Shown here in pieces: positions 53,983 through 63,649 of a DNA stretch of 64,000 nucleotides. Both the position numbers and the translations under genes were made by a program. How positions within the stretch are numbered: the first letter of the stretch is position 1; each line of letters opens with the position of its first letter. The stretch spans positions 85,320 to 149,319 of the forward strand of contig CAIZNI010000066.1 of assembly GCA_903934295.1 (NCBI GenBank), written 5' to 3'. The notes beneath the pieces are model-generated. The model was not told the origin of the DNA. It was given only the letters and a program-made list of their open reading frames with translations, and searched no databases. Origin of the DNA: an uncultured beta proteobacterium (GTDB lineage Bacteria; Pseudomonadota; Gammaproteobacteria; Burkholderiales; Burkholderiaceae_E).

Positions 53983-56579
53983 CACCAGTCCTGCCTGACG
54001 GCGCGCACCGGTGAGGTCCCGGCCGCCGAGCGGGCGGCGGCCACCGCGGCCAGGATGCCCAGTGCCACCAGCGACAGCGCGCTGGCCGCCAGCAGGGGAC
54101 CGGGCCAGTGCATGTCCATGGTCCAGTGAAACGACTGCGGATTGACCCGGTGCACCAGCACCACCGCGATCACCGACCCCAGCAGCGCACCCCAGGCCAC
54201 GCCCGCGGTGATCAGCAGACCCGACTCGATCGCGAACAGCGCCATCACCTGCCGGCGGGTGACCCCGAGGTGGCGCAGCATGCCGAATTCACGGGCGCGT
54301 GCCAGCGCCTGGCCGGTGTAGGTGGCAGCCACCCCGAACAGCCCGACCACGATCGCGATCGCCTCCAGCACATAAGTCACCGCAAAGCTGCGATCGAAGA
54401 TCCGCAGCGACAGTTCGCGGATCCCGCGCGAACTGCGCAGCTCGATCGGCGCCAGCGCGGGCAGTCCGGTGCGGATGCGCTGGATCACCTGGGCTTCGCT
54501 GGCGCCCGGCGCGAGCCGGATCGCGATGTCGCTGGCGCTGTCGTCGCCGGTCAGCGTGAGGTAATCCTGCCGGGAGATCACCACCGCCCCATGCTGGCGC
54601 GCGTAGTCGCGCCAGATGCCGGCGACCTGAAAGCGCTGCCAGCGTCCGCCGATCGGCAGCTCTGTCACCGCGCCGGGCTTCAGGCCGTAGAGGTCGACCA
54701 TCGCCTCGCTGATCCAGACCGGTCGCGCGTCCGGCGCGACCGGCACGGCCAGCCCGATCATCGGCAGGTGTCGCTGCGGTGCGGCGGGGTCCATCACCCG
54801 GATCATCAGGCCGACCGGCGGGCGGGCTGGGTCGAGCGCGATCTCCAGGCTGCGCAGGAACTCGACCTGTGCGATGCCGTCGATCGCCGCCAGGCGGCGC
54901 TGGGTGTCCGGGGTCAGGGTGGCCAGCGCCCCGGCGGTCCCGGCCCGGCCATAGAGATCGGCCGGCAGCACGGTGTCGAGCCAGTCGGCGACCGAGTGGC
55001 GAAAGCTGTCGACCATGATGGTCATCGCGCTGGCCAGCGCGAAGCTGGCGACGACCCCCGACAGGGCAACCGCTGCCGACTGCGGCGCGCCGCGGATGCG
55101 TTGCAGCGCCAGCCACGCTGCCGGGTGCCGCCAGGCGCCCGGGATCAGCGCATCGGCCCAGCGGCCGGCCAGCGCGGTGATCGGACCGACCAGCGCGATG
55201 CCGGCGAACAGCCAGCACGCGATCGCCGCATAGGCGGCCAGTGGCAGGCCGTTCCAGGCCGGCAGGAAGGTGAGCACCGTGCCGATGGTCGCCAGTGCCA
55301 GCGCGAGTCGCCGGGCGGCGGCCGGGTTGCCGGGAGCACTGTCGCCGGCGGTTTTCAGGGCCTGTGAAGGCGACTGCCGGCGCACCGCCAGCGCGGCGCC
55401 GGCGCTGCCCAGCAGCGCGGTGGCCAGCCCCAGCCCGCCGAAGAGGACGAGCACCAGCGGCGCGGCCACCAGCGAACCGCTCAGTCCGGAAAAATAGCCG
55501 CCACCCAGGTCGCCGCCCACCAGACGCAGCAGTGCCGCCGCCAGCAGCACACCTGCCGCGACTCCCAGCACCGCGCCTGCCAGTCCGAGCGCGCAGGCCT
55601 GCGCCAGCACGCACTGCAGGGCATGGCGGGGCCGGGCGCCCAGCACCGCGAGCAGGGCGAGGGTGGGCGCCTGGCGTGCGGTGGCCAGCGAAATGGTGGC
55701 GTGGACGATGAAGCCGCCGGTGAACAAGGCCACCAGCGCCAGCACCGACAAGTTCACCCGGTAGGCGCGCGACAGGTTGGACATGCGCTGCGCGCCCGCC
55801 GACGGCGTGGTCCAGATGGCGTCGGCCGGCAGGCGCGTTGCCCAGGCGGCCGCGAGCGCCGCCGGTGTGCCGCCGGCCGCCAGCCGCAGGTCGATCCGGG
55901 TGAGCCGCCCGAGCCAGCCCAGGCGCCATTGCGCCGCGCCGATGTCCATCACGCCCAGCGCCTGGCCGGCGCCCGCGCCCGGGACCGTGCCGGCGATCCG
56001 CAGCGAGACGGTCTCCAGCCCCCGGCGCGCGCTCACCCGGTCACCGACCCGGACCTGCCAGAGCGCGAGCGCCGCGTTCGACAGGAACAGCGCATCGTCG
56101 GCGAACAGGCTCGATGCCGAGCCCTGATCGGATCCTTGAGCAGTCCCTTCGGCAGATGCCTGATCGACCCCTCGCGGCAGCAGCCCCGGGGTGACCTCGG
56201 CCGCGCGCATCGGGTCCAGGCCGATGATCGTCAGCGCCTTGCCGTTCAGGCTGAGCGAGCCTTCCACCACCGGGCTGGCGGCAGCGATCGCGGGATCGGC
56301 CAGTACCGCCTCGTAGACCGACTCGGCCATGCCGTTGCTGCGGGCGGCGATGCTGGCCTGGGCCTGGCCGTTGACGATCGCCAGCGCGTCGCCGAACTCC
56401 GACAGCGCGCTGCGATTGACCAGCTCGATGGCCAGGCTGAGCGCCACCCCGATGGCGATCGCCAGGACCGCGGTGGCCAGCCGGCCGGGCTGGGCGCGCC
56501 ATTGACCGATCAGCAGCCACCCGATCAGCACGGGCGACGGCGCTCTGGCGGGCGCGCCCGCGGGGGTCTGCTTTGTCAT
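53982..56579 (-). CDS. FtsX-type ABC transporter permease
   Basis: 865 residues. N-terminal membrane helix, a large periplasmic MacB-like region, and repeated FtsX blocks (LLAVLGARPRHALQCVLAQA and MLRHLGVTRRQVMALFAIES). This doubled arrangement is seen in lipoprotein or lipid extruding transporters. It is cotranscribed with the ATPase and the CrtC/AttH gene. Confidence 0.9.
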   Translation of the reverse strand: MTKQTPAGAPARAPSPVLIGWLLIGQWRAQPGRLATAVLAIAIGVALSLAIELVNRSALSEFGDALAIVNGQAQASIAARSNGMAESVYEAVLADPAIAAASPVVEGSLSLNGKALTIIGLDPMRAAEVTPGLLPRGVDQASAEGTAQGSDQGSASSLFADDALFLSNAALALWQVRVGDRVSARRGLETVSLRIAGTVPGAGAGQALGVMDIGAAQWRLGWLGRLTRIDLRLAAGGTPAALAAAWATRLPADAIWTTPSAGAQRMSNLSRAYRVNLSVLALVALFTGGFIVHATISLATARQAPTLALLAVLGARPRHALQCVLAQACALGLAGAVLGVAAGVLLAAALLRLVGGDLGGGYFSGLSGSLVAAPLVLVLFGGLGLATALLGSAGAALAVRRQSPSQALKTAGDSAPGNPAAARRLALALATIGTVLTFLPAWNGLPLAAYAAIACWLFAGIALVGPITALAGRWADALIPGAWRHPAAWLALQRIRGAPQSAAVALSGVVASFALASAMTIMVDSFRHSVADWLDTVLPADLYGRAGTAGALATLTPDTQRRLAAIDGIAQVEFLRSLEIALDPARPPVGLMIRVMDPAAPQRHLPMIGLAVPVAPDARPVWISEAMVDLYGLKPGAVTELPIGGRWQRFQVAGIWRDYARQHGAVVISRQDYLTLTGDDSASDIAIRLAPGASEAQVIQRIRTGLPALAPIELRSSRGIRELSLRIFDRSFAVTYVLEAIAIVVGLFGVAATYTGQALARAREFGMLRHLGVTRRQVMALFAIESGLLITAGVAWGALLGSVIAVVLVHRVNPQSFHWTMDMHWPGPLLAASALSLVALGILAAVAAARSAAGTSPVRAVRQDW

Positions 56580-56597
56580 CGGGTAGCCGTGTCGGGC

Positions 56598-57374
56598 TCA
56601 GGCGAGGTCACGCAGACCGCTGGCATCGAGCGTGAGCCGGCGATCGCAGGCGGCGGCGGCCTGCTGCGAGTGCGTCACCATCAGCAGCGCCGCGCCGCTG
56701 GCGGCGATCTCGTCGCGCAGCAGTTCGATCGCCCGGCCGGCGGAGGCCGCATCCAGGTTGCCGGTTGGCTCATCGGCCAGCACCAGGCGTGGCCGATGAA
56801 CCAGCGCGCGGGCGAGCGCGACCCGCTGCTGCTCGCCGCCCGACAGTTCGCGCGGCAGGCTCGCGTGCCGATCGGCCAGGCCGACCCGCGCCAGCAGCGC
56901 GCCGGCCCGCTCCAGCGCCGGCCGGCGGGCCATCCCCTGGAGCAGCAGCGGCACCGCGACGTTCTGCGCCAGGTTCAGGTGGCCGATCAGATGAAACGCC
57001 TGGAACACGAAGCCGAGTTCGGTGCTGCGCAACTGCGCCGCCTGGTCGGGGTCGAGCCCGTGGACCGCGCGCCCGCCGATCCGGATCTCACCGGTGTCGG
57101 CGGGTTCCAGCCCCGCGATCAGGTTGAGCAGCGTCGACTTGCCCGAACCGGACTCGCCCAGCAGCGCCACCCGTTCGCCGCTGGCGATCGCCAGCGACAG
57201 GTCGCGCAGCACCCAGCGCGCACCGTAGCGGCGACCGACGCCGGTCAGACTGAGCAGGGTGGGGCGCGCTGACGGATCGGACGCGCCCGGGGCGCCGGTC
57301 GGCTCGAGGGGGGCGGCTGAAATCGGCGCGCCGCTGGCGGGCGATGCGCCGGAGGAATCGATGCGGTCGGACAT
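56598..57374 (-). CDS. ABC transporter ATP-binding protein (LolD/MacB type)
   Basis: 258 residues. Walker A GESGSGKSTLLNL, Q-loop VFQAFHLI, signature LSGGEQQRVALARAL, Walker B LVLADEPTGNLD and H-loop MVTHSQ. ATG 57374 is chosen; the first 40 residues are a Ser/Ala/Pro-rich extension before LSLTGVGRRYG. It diverges from egtD. Confidence 0.93.
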   Translation of the reverse strand: MSDRIDSSGASPASGAPISAAPLEPTGAPGASDPSARPTLLSLTGVGRRYGARWVLRDLSLAIASGERVALLGESGSGKSTLLNLIAGLEPADTGEIRIGGRAVHGLDPDQAAQLRSTELGFVFQAFHLIGHLNLAQNVAVPLLLQGMARRPALERAGALLARVGLADRHASLPRELSGGEQQRVALARALVHRPRLVLADEPTGNLDAASAGRAIELLRDEIAASGAALLMVTHSQQAAAACDRRLTLDASGLRDLA

Positions 57375-57486
57375 CGGTCCATGATACGGTGCGGCGCCCT
57401 GGGGGCAGCGAATGCCCGCGCCCCTTCCCGGATGCAGCGTCCCCTGGGACGCCTTCATCCGACCGACACCTGCTCACCGGCCCTTC

Positions 57487-58467
57487 ATGACCGATTTCAC
57501 CGCCAACCCGTTTCGCTCCCCGGTCTTTCTCGATCGGCACGCCGCTGGCGCAGGCGACCTGCGCGACGAGATCGTCCACGGCCTGCTGGCCACCCCGGCC
57601 ACGATCGCGCCCAAGCACTTCTACGATCCGCTCGGATCCGCGCTGTTTGCCGCGATCTGCCTGACCGACGAGTACTACCCGACCCGTACCGAGGCGGTGC
57701 TGCTGGCCGCCCACGGCGCGGCGATCGCTCGCGCGATCGGCCCTGACGCCTGTCTGATCGACCTGGGCGCCGGTGATTGCGCCAAGGCGGCGGGCCTGTT
57801 CGATCGGCTGCGGCCAGCGCGCTACCTGGCGCTCGACATCTCGGTCGAGTACCTGCGCGACTCCCTGGGCGCGCTGGCCAGGCGTTACCCGGCGATTGCG
57901 ATGGCCGGCATCGGCACCGATTTTTCCAGCCAGCTCGATCTCGGCGGCCAGGCGTCGGCCGAGCGGCGCTGGTTCTTCTATCCTGGCTCGAGCATCGGCA
58001 ACTTCGATCCGGCGCAGTCGCGGGCTTTTCTTGCCCGTCTGCGCGAGCAGACCGATCCCCAGGGGGGACTGTTGATCGGCATCGACCTGGTCAAGCCCCA
58101 GCCGGTTCTCGACGCCGCTTACAACGACGCGCTGGGTGTGACCGCGGCCTTCAACCGGAATGTGCTGCGCCACCTGAACCGGCTGGTGGGCAGCGATTTC
58201 GAGATCGGTCAGTGGGACCATCGGGCCTTCTACGATCCGCGCCACGGTCGCATCGAGATGCACCTGGAAGCGCGCGAGCCGGTCACCGTGCGCTGGCCGG
58301 GCGGCGCCCGAAGCTGGCAGGCCGGCGAGCGCATCCACACCGAGAACTCCTGGAAGTTCACGCTCGCGGGGTTCGAGGCGATCCTGCGCGATGCGGGTTT
58401 CCGGCTGGATCAGGCATGGCGGGATGAGCGTGACTGGTTCGCGCTGGTGCTGGCCCGGCCGGTCTAG
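57487..58467 (+). CDS. egtD: L-histidine N-alpha-methyltransferase (EgtD)
   Basis: Trimethylates histidine to hercynine using SAM, the precursor for ergothioneine and selenoneine. 326 residues with KHFYDPLGSALFAAICLTDE, YYPTRTEAVLL, IDLGAGDCAKAAGLF (SAM site), RWFFYPGSSIGNFDP and IHTENSWKFTLAGFEAIL, all EgtD hallmarks. ATG 57487 is chosen over the upstream ATG 57412. Its stop overlaps the convergent senB by 4 bases. Confidence 0.95.
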   Translation: MTDFTANPFRSPVFLDRHAAGAGDLRDEIVHGLLATPATIAPKHFYDPLGSALFAAICLTDEYYPTRTEAVLLAAHGAAIARAIGPDACLIDLGAGDCAKAAGLFDRLRPARYLALDISVEYLRDSLGALARRYPAIAMAGIGTDFSSQLDLGGQASAERRWFFYPGSSIGNFDPAQSRAFLARLREQTDPQGGLLIGIDLVKPQPVLDAAYNDALGVTAAFNRNVLRHLNRLVGSDFEIGQWDHRAFYDPRHGRIEMHLEAREPVTVRWPGGARSWQAGERIHTENSWKFTLAGFEAILRDAGFRLDQAWRDERDWFALVLARPV

Positions 58468-59435
58468 AGGGCGCCCGCGAGTCCTTCCTCAGCCAGCGCC
58501 TGTACCGCGGCCCGCTCGCGGGCCGGCTCGAACAGCGCGGCGCGGGCCTGGCACCGGGCGAGCAACTGCGCGCCGAAGGCGGGATCGTCCTGCAACCGGG
58601 CAATCAGGTCCGCCAGCGCCGCCGCATCGCCGACCGGAAAGAAGCCCCGATAGTCGGCGCCCAGCATACCGATCGAGCCGTCGATGCGCGAAGCGAGGAC
58701 TGGCACGCCGCTGGTGACCGCCTCGATCAGGACGTTGGCCCCGCCTTCCATCAGCGACAGCAGCACCAGCGCCCGTGCGCGGGCGATCTGTCGGCGGGCC
58801 TGCGCATGCGTGAGCGCGCCCAGCAGATGCAGGCGCCCGTCGCGCGCCGCCAGGTCGGCCATCGCCCGGTACAGCGCCCGGTCCCGATCGCCACCGATGT
58901 GCAGCAGGCGCAGCCGCTGCCGCACCGGATCGGTCGGGTCGAGAGGGCCCAGCGCCCGCAGCGCGGTCAGCGGATCCTTTTCGGGGCGGACATGGCCGAC
59001 CATCACCAGATCGAAGTGGCGAACGCGCGGCGCGCGCGGGGTCAGCGTGCGGGCGGACTGGTGGATCACGCAGGCGCGCTCGCGCACGTCCGCGGGCAGG
59101 GCGGACCGGCCCTCGGACTGCAGCAGCACCAGTCGGCTGGCCAGTGTCAGGGAGCGGATCGCGTCGGGGTCCTGCCGGATGTCCCGATACAGGTCGGTGC
59201 CGGTCAGCACCACCGCCACCGGCGCCCCGGTGGCCGCGAAACGGGCGATCGAATCGGCCGAGCGGCGCGCGTGAAGGGCGATCATCAGCCCGGCCGCTTG
59301 CCCGTCCCATTCGCGCTGCAGGCGCACCCGGTGCCCGGCCGCGCGCAGGAAGCGTCCCCAGCGCGAGGCCGTCTGCCAGTTGCCATTGTTGGCATCGGCC
59401 AGGGCCGGCGTGATAATCACGATCGAGCGGTTCAT
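58464..59435 (-). CDS. senB: selenosugar synthase-like glycosyltransferase (SenB)
   Basis: 323 residues, GT-B fold. The N-terminus SIVIITPALADANNGNWQTA and SRWGRFLRAAGHRVRL are distinctive of the SenB family, followed by VVLTGTDLYRDI, VGHVRPEKDPLTALRAL and SLMEGGANVLIEAVTSGVPV. SenB makes a seleno-sugar from UDP-sugar and selenophosphate. It is divergent from senA by 47 bases and convergent with egtD. A sulfur role instead of selenium is not excluded. Confidence 0.85.
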   Translation of the reverse strand: MNRSIVIITPALADANNGNWQTASRWGRFLRAAGHRVRLQREWDGQAAGLMIALHARRSADSIARFAATGAPVAVVLTGTDLYRDIRQDPDAIRSLTLASRLVLLQSEGRSALPADVRERACVIHQSARTLTPRAPRVRHFDLVMVGHVRPEKDPLTALRALGPLDPTDPVRQRLRLLHIGGDRDRALYRAMADLAARDGRLHLLGALTHAQARRQIARARALVLLSLMEGGANVLIEAVTSGVPVLASRIDGSIGMLGADYRGFFPVGDAAALADLIARLQDDPAFGAQLLARCQARAALFEPARERAAVQALAEEGLAGAL

Positions 59436-59482
59436 GGCCGGCAAGCATACTGGCCGCCGGCTCCCACAGGAAACCCTCTCAC

Positions 59483-60649
59483 ATGCGCCTTGGCGATCGC
59501 CACGCACTGGCCGACGCGCTGATCCGCGCGCGCCGGCTCACCCTGTCGTTCTTCGCGAACGCGGGCACCGCCCTGCCCGAGGTACCGTGCCTGCCGACCC
59601 TGAATCCCCCGCTCTGGGAACTGGGCCATGTCGGCTGGTTCCAGGAGTACTGGTGCCTGCGCTGGCCGCTGCCGGCGCGGCGCGGACCGGTGGCCGATGT
59701 GTCGCTGGCGCCCTCTGCGCTGCCCTCGGCCGACGCGTGGTACGACTCCAGCCGAATCGCCCACGACAGCCGCTGGTCGTTGCCGCTGCCGTCGCTGGCG
59801 CAGACCCGCGATTACCTCGAGCGCACGCTGCGGGCCAGCCTGGAGAAACTCGCTGCGGCGGACGACTCGGATGACGCGCTCTATTTTTTCCGGCTGGCGC
59901 TGTTCCACGAGTGCATGCACGCCGAAGCCTTTGCCTGCACCTGGCAGACGCTGGGCTGGCCCGCGCCCGATCCCGACTGGGTGATCGGTCCGGTCGAGGG
60001 CATCGGCCGCGACCTGGTCCTGCCGGCGGGCTCGGTGCGGATCGGCCGCGAGGGCCCGGGCTTCAGCCACGACAATGAGCAGCCGGCCACCGAAGTGCCG
60101 GTGCAAGCCGGCCGGATCGCCGCCGCGCCGGTGACCCACGGCGAATACCTGGCGTTCGTGGAGGACGGCGGGTATCGCGATCCGCGCTGGTGGGAGGCGC
60201 CGGTGTTCGCGGCGCTTGCTGGCGAGGGGCGTCAGGCGCCGCGTCACTGGCAGCAGCCGGGCGACTGGCGCCTGCGATGGTTCGACCGCCAGCTGCCCTT
60301 GCCCCTGGCCGCGCCGGTGGTGCATGTCGATGCCCATGAAGCGCAGGCCTATTGCCGCTGGGCCGGCGGACACCTGCCCACCGAGGCCCAGTGGGTCCAG
60401 GCCGCCACCCGGCTGCCCGGCTTCCAGTGGGGCCGGCATGTCTGGGAGTGGACTGCCACCGATTTCCTGCCGCTGCCCGGGTTCGCACCCGGACCCTATC
60501 GCGACTATTCCGAACCCTGGTTCGGCGATCACCGGGTGGTCCGGGGCGCCTCGTTCGTCACCCCGCGCGACATGGCCGACACGCAGTTCCGCAATTTCTA
60601 CCGACCCGGGCGCTCGGACCTCTTCGTGGGGTTCCGGGTCTGCCGCTGA
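59483..60649 (+). CDS. senA: selenoneine synthase-like protein (SenA, EgtB family)
   Basis: 388 residues. N-terminal DinB-like iron-binding domain with ELGHVGWFQEYWCLR and LFHECMHAEAF (HxxxHxE iron ligands, about 141-147), then a formylglycine-generating-enzyme-like domain (HLPTEAQWVQAAT, WEWTATDFLPLPG, VVRGASFVTP, RNFYRP). SenA couples hercynine with the seleno-sugar. EgtB itself makes the sulfur analogue; the linked senB favours SenA. SenC (selenophosphate synthase) is not in the window. Confidence 0.85.
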   Translation: MRLGDRHALADALIRARRLTLSFFANAGTALPEVPCLPTLNPPLWELGHVGWFQEYWCLRWPLPARRGPVADVSLAPSALPSADAWYDSSRIAHDSRWSLPLPSLAQTRDYLERTLRASLEKLAAADDSDDALYFFRLALFHECMHAEAFACTWQTLGWPAPDPDWVIGPVEGIGRDLVLPAGSVRIGREGPGFSHDNEQPATEVPVQAGRIAAAPVTHGEYLAFVEDGGYRDPRWWEAPVFAALAGEGRQAPRHWQQPGDWRLRWFDRQLPLPLAAPVVHVDAHEAQAYCRWAGGHLPTEAQWVQAATRLPGFQWGRHVWEWTATDFLPLPGFAPGPYRDYSEPWFGDHRVVRGASFVTPRDMADTQFRNFYRPGRSDLFVGFRVCR

Positions 60650-60656
60650 CCCGGCG

Positions 60657-61457
60657 TCAGGCGGGTTCCGAGCCGCCCGCGACACCGCTCATCACGGTGT
60701 TGAATCCGCCGTCCACATAGGTGATCTCGGCGGTCACGCCGGCCGCCAGGTCCGACAGCAGGAATGCCACCACGTTGCCGACATCGTCGATGGTCACATT
60801 GCGCCGCAGCGGCGCATTGCTCTCGACGAGCGACAGCATCTTCGAGAATCCCTTGATGCCGCTGGCCGCCAGCGTGCGGATCGGTCCGGCCGACACGCCG
60901 TTCACCCGGATGCCGCGCGGGCCGAGGCTTTCGGCCAGGTAGCGCACGCCAGCCTCCAGGCTGGCCTTGGCCAGGCCCATGGTGTTGTAGTTGGGCACCA
61001 TGCGCTCGGCGCCGAGATAGGTCAGCGCGACGAGCGCGGCGGCCCGGCCCTGCATCATCGGGTAGGCCGCCTTGGCCAGTGCCGGAAAGCTGTAGCTCGA
61101 GATGTCGTGCGCGACCCGGAAAGCCTCGCGCGACAGGCCCTCGAGGAAGTCGCCGGCGATTGCCTCGCGCGGCGCGAAGGCGATCGCGTGGACGAGTCCG
61201 TCGAGCCCGTCCCACTGCTGCCCGAGCGCGCTGAAGAGGGCTTCGATCTGCGCGTCGTCGCCGACATCGCAGGGGTGGACGCGGGTGGAACCGAAGTCGG
61301 CCGCCATCTCGGTGACCCGGTCCTTGAAGCGCTCGTTCTGATAGGTGAACGCGAGTTCGGCGCCCTGCTGGTGGCAGGCCTTGGCCACGCCGTAGGCGAT
61401 CGAGCGGTTCGACAGCAGTCCGGTGACCAGGATGCGCTTGCCGGCGAGGATTCCCAT
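60657..61457 (-). CDS. fabI: enoyl-[acyl-carrier-protein] reductase (NADH)
   Basis: Last step of the fatty acid elongation cycle and triclosan target. 266 residues with [20 protein letters not shown] (the FabI cofactor loop) and [20 protein letters not shown] with the Tyr-Tyr-Lys active-site residues. ATG 61457 is chosen, as the longer frame adds non-family residues. It converges on senA, 7 bases away. Confidence 0.97.
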   Translation of the reverse strand: MGILAGKRILVTGLLSNRSIAYGVAKACHQQGAELAFTYQNERFKDRVTEMAADFGSTRVHPCDVGDDAQIEALFSALGQQWDGLDGLVHAIAFAPREAIAGDFLEGLSREAFRVAHDISSYSFPALAKAAYPMMQGRAAALVALTYLGAERMVPNYNTMGLAKASLEAGVRYLAESLGPRGIRVNGVSAGPIRTLAASGIKGFSKMLSLVESNAPLRRNVTIDDVGNVVAFLLSDLAAGVTAEITYVDGGFNTVMSGVAGGSEPA

Positions 61458-61770
61458 GGTGGATCTCCGATTTTCATTGAACTCGGGGGAGTTCTGGGGG
61501 GGCTGTGTCTGCGGCGCGGATTCTCGCATGAGCGGCCGGGCGAGTGCGATGGGCGAGCGCTGGCGGCTGGTGGCCCGCGGTCCGCGGACGGCGCGTTGGC
61601 GTCCGCGTCACCGGTCAGATCAAGTAAAGTACGGCGGCAGCCAGTTGCCGCGGCCACCGACCGGCGGCGTTTTTCCCAGGCGATGCGCGCATGCCAGCCG
61701 TCGCCGTCCGGGCCCGGGTCGCGATGACCCCGGCCGATCCGTCATTGCTCATCCGTAGAGGGCATTCATC
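61458..61770. other. 313-base intergenic region, fabI / exbB
   Basis: No gene is supported here. It separates the divergent fabI and exbB and must hold their promoters. It includes a palindrome GTCCGCGGAC at 61580-61589. I see no confident -35/-10 pair. Confidence 0.5.
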
Positions 61771-62739
61771 TTGCGAAATCCGACACTGATTCGACCGGCC
61801 GGCCGGGCTGCCGCCCTGGCCCTGACGATCCTGATGGGCGCTGCCCTGGTCCAGTGTCCGGTCCATGCGCAGTCCGGTACCCCGGCGGCGGCCACCGCAC
61901 CGGCCGGTGCCCCGCCGACCGCCGTGGCACCAGGGGCCCCCGCCGCACCGGCGGCCCCCGCGGCGCTCCCGACGGCTCCGGCCCGCGAGTCGACCGACAA
62001 CCCGTATGGCCTGGAAGCCCTCTGGAAGGGCTCCGATTTCGTCGCCAAGGGGGTGCTGATCATCATGCTCATCATGTCGATGGGCAGCTGGTACATCCTG
62101 TTCACCAAGTTTTTCGAGCAGGCGCGCGCGCAGCGTCAGGCGCGGGCGGCGGCCGCCGGTTTCTGGAGCGCAGCCTCGGTTCGCCAGGGGGCCGAACAGC
62201 TGGAGGCCGGCAGTCCGTTCCGGTTCATCGCCGATGCCGGTCTGGAAGCCACCCGCAAGCACCAGGGACTGCGCGGTCAGATCAACCTGAACGAGTGGAT
62301 GGCGATGTCGATCCAGCGCGCCATCGATCGCGTTCAAAGCCGGCTGCAGGACGGGCTCGCGTTTCTGGCCACGGTCGGATCGACCAGCCCCTTCGTCGGA
62401 CTGTTCGGCACCGTCTGGGGCATCTATCACGCGCTCACCGCGATCGGCGTGGCCGGACAGGCCTCGATCGACAAGGTGGCCGGGCCGGTGGGCGAGGCGC
62501 TGATCATGACGGCGATCGGCCTGGCGGTGGCGGTCCCGGCGGTGCTGGGCTACAACTGGCTGGTCCGCCGCAACAAGGCGGTGATGGACGAGGTGCGTGC
62601 CTTCGGCGGCGACCTGCACGCGGTCCTGCTGGCCTCGGGCAACGCACCCGCCGCCGGTGCACCCGCCGCCGGTGCACCCGCCGCCGGTGCACCCGCCGCC
62701 GGCGCTCCCGCCGCCGGTGCGGCGCCCCGCCGGGCCTGA
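61771..62739 (+). CDS. exbB: ExbB/TolQ-type proton channel protein
   Basis: 322 residues. A signal-like N-terminus (ALALTILMGAALVQCPVHA), an Ala/Pro-rich linker (about 35-75), then three membrane helices (VLIIMLIMSMGSWYILFTKF, ATVGSTSPFVGLFGTVWGIY, ALIMTAIGLAVAVPAVLGY), the ExbB core. The C-terminal 30 residues are APAAG repeats. The only start is TTG 61771: an in-frame TAG at 61756-61758 excludes earlier codons, and AGAGGG lies 8 bases before it. Forms the TonB energising complex. Confidence 0.93.
   Translation: MRNPTLIRPAGRAAALALTILMGAALVQCPVHAQSGTPAAATAPAGAPPTAVAPGAPAAPAAPAALPTAPARESTDNPYGLEALWKGSDFVAKGVLIIMLIMSMGSWYILFTKFFEQARAQRQARAAAAGFWSAASVRQGAEQLEAGSPFRFIADAGLEATRKHQGLRGQINLNEWMAMSIQRAIDRVQSRLQDGLAFLATVGSTSPFVGLFGTVWGIYHALTAIGVAGQASIDKVAGPVGEALIMTAIGLAVAVPAVLGYNWLVRRNKAVMDEVRAFGGDLHAVLLASGNAPAAGAPAAGAPAAGAPAAGAPAAGAAPRRA
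62644..62718 (+). repeat. 15-base tandem repeat, 5 copies, in exbB
   Basis: Five units of GCACCCGCCGCCGGT (the fourth ends GGC, the fifth begins GCT) encode APAAG. They form the C-terminal tail of the ExbB protein. Confidence 0.92.
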
Positions 62740-62745
62740 GTCATC

Positions 62746-63177
62746 ATGGGCATGCACCTGGGTGCCTCGGGCGCTGACGAGGACGAAGTGGTCTCCACCA
62801 TCAACACCACGCCGCTGGTCGATGTGATGCTGGTGCTGCTGATCATCTTTCTGATCACGATTCCGGTGGTGACCACCTCGATCCAGCTGCAGTTGCCCAA
62901 GGAGTCCATCGAGGTCCGCGAGACCAAGCCGGACAGCATCATCCTCTCGGTCGATCGCGACGGCGCGATGTACTGGTATGACTCGAAGGTTCCCGATGCC
63001 CGGTCGCTGGTGGAGCGGCTCAGCAAGGTCGCCAGCCGCAGCCCGCAGCCGGAAGTCCAGATCCGCGGCGACCTCGACGCCAACTACGAATCGGTGGGCA
63101 AGATCATCTACGCCTGCCAGCGCGCCGGCATCACGAAGGTGGCCTTCATCACCGAGCCGCCCGCGCGTGGCAACTGA
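62746..63177 (+). CDS. exbD: ExbD/TolR biopolymer transport protein
   Basis: 143 residues. INTTPLVDVMLVLLIIFLIT is the N-terminal membrane helix with the proton-carrying Asp, followed by a periplasmic domain. It works with ExbB and TonB. It starts 6 bases after exbB. Confidence 0.95.
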   Translation: MGMHLGASGADEDEVVSTINTTPLVDVMLVLLIIFLITIPVVTTSIQLQLPKESIEVRETKPDSIILSVDRDGAMYWYDSKVPDARSLVERLSKVASRSPQPEVQIRGDLDANYESVGKIIYACQRAGITKVAFITEPPARGN

Positions 63178-63213
63178 GCGGTCGGGCCGCAGGGTCCTGC
63201 CCAGGAGCGAGAC

Positions 63214-63645
63214 ATGGCAATGAACATCGGTCCTCCCGGCGGCTCGGCCGAACCGGAGATCATGATCGACATCAACACCACGCCGCTGATCGACGTGATG
63301 CTGGTGCTGCTGATCATGCTGATCATCACCATCCCGATCCAGCTGCATTCGGTCAACCTGAACATGCCGGTCGGCACGCCGCCGCCCAGCGTGGTCAAGC
63401 CCGAGATCGTCAAGATCGACATCGATGAAAAGAGCGTCGTCTACTGGCAGGGCGTCGCGGTGCCCGACCGCGAGGCGCTGTTCGCGAAGATGACCGCCGC
63501 CGCCGCCCAGTCCGAGCAGCCCGAGATCCACCTGCGCCCCAACCGGCTGGCGCGCTATGAAGTCGTCGCCTATGTGCTCGCGTCCTCCCAGCGCTTGGGG
63601 CTGACGCGCATCGGTGTTGTCGGCAGCGAGCAGTTCGTCGAGTAG
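63214..63645 (+). CDS. exbD: second ExbD/TolR biopolymer transport protein
   Basis: 143 residues with INTTPLIDVMLVLLIMLIIT and a periplasmic domain. A paralogue of the preceding gene; exbB-exbD1-exbD2-tonB blocks are known in other proteobacteria. GGAGC lies upstream of ATG 63214. Confidence 0.94.
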   Translation: MAMNIGPPGGSAEPEIMIDINTTPLIDVMLVLLIMLIITIPIQLHSVNLNMPVGTPPPSVVKPEIVKIDIDEKSVVYWQGVAVPDREALFAKMTAAAAQSEQPEIHLRPNRLARYEVVAYVLASSQRLGLTRIGVVGSEQFVE

Positions 63646-63649
63646 GCCG

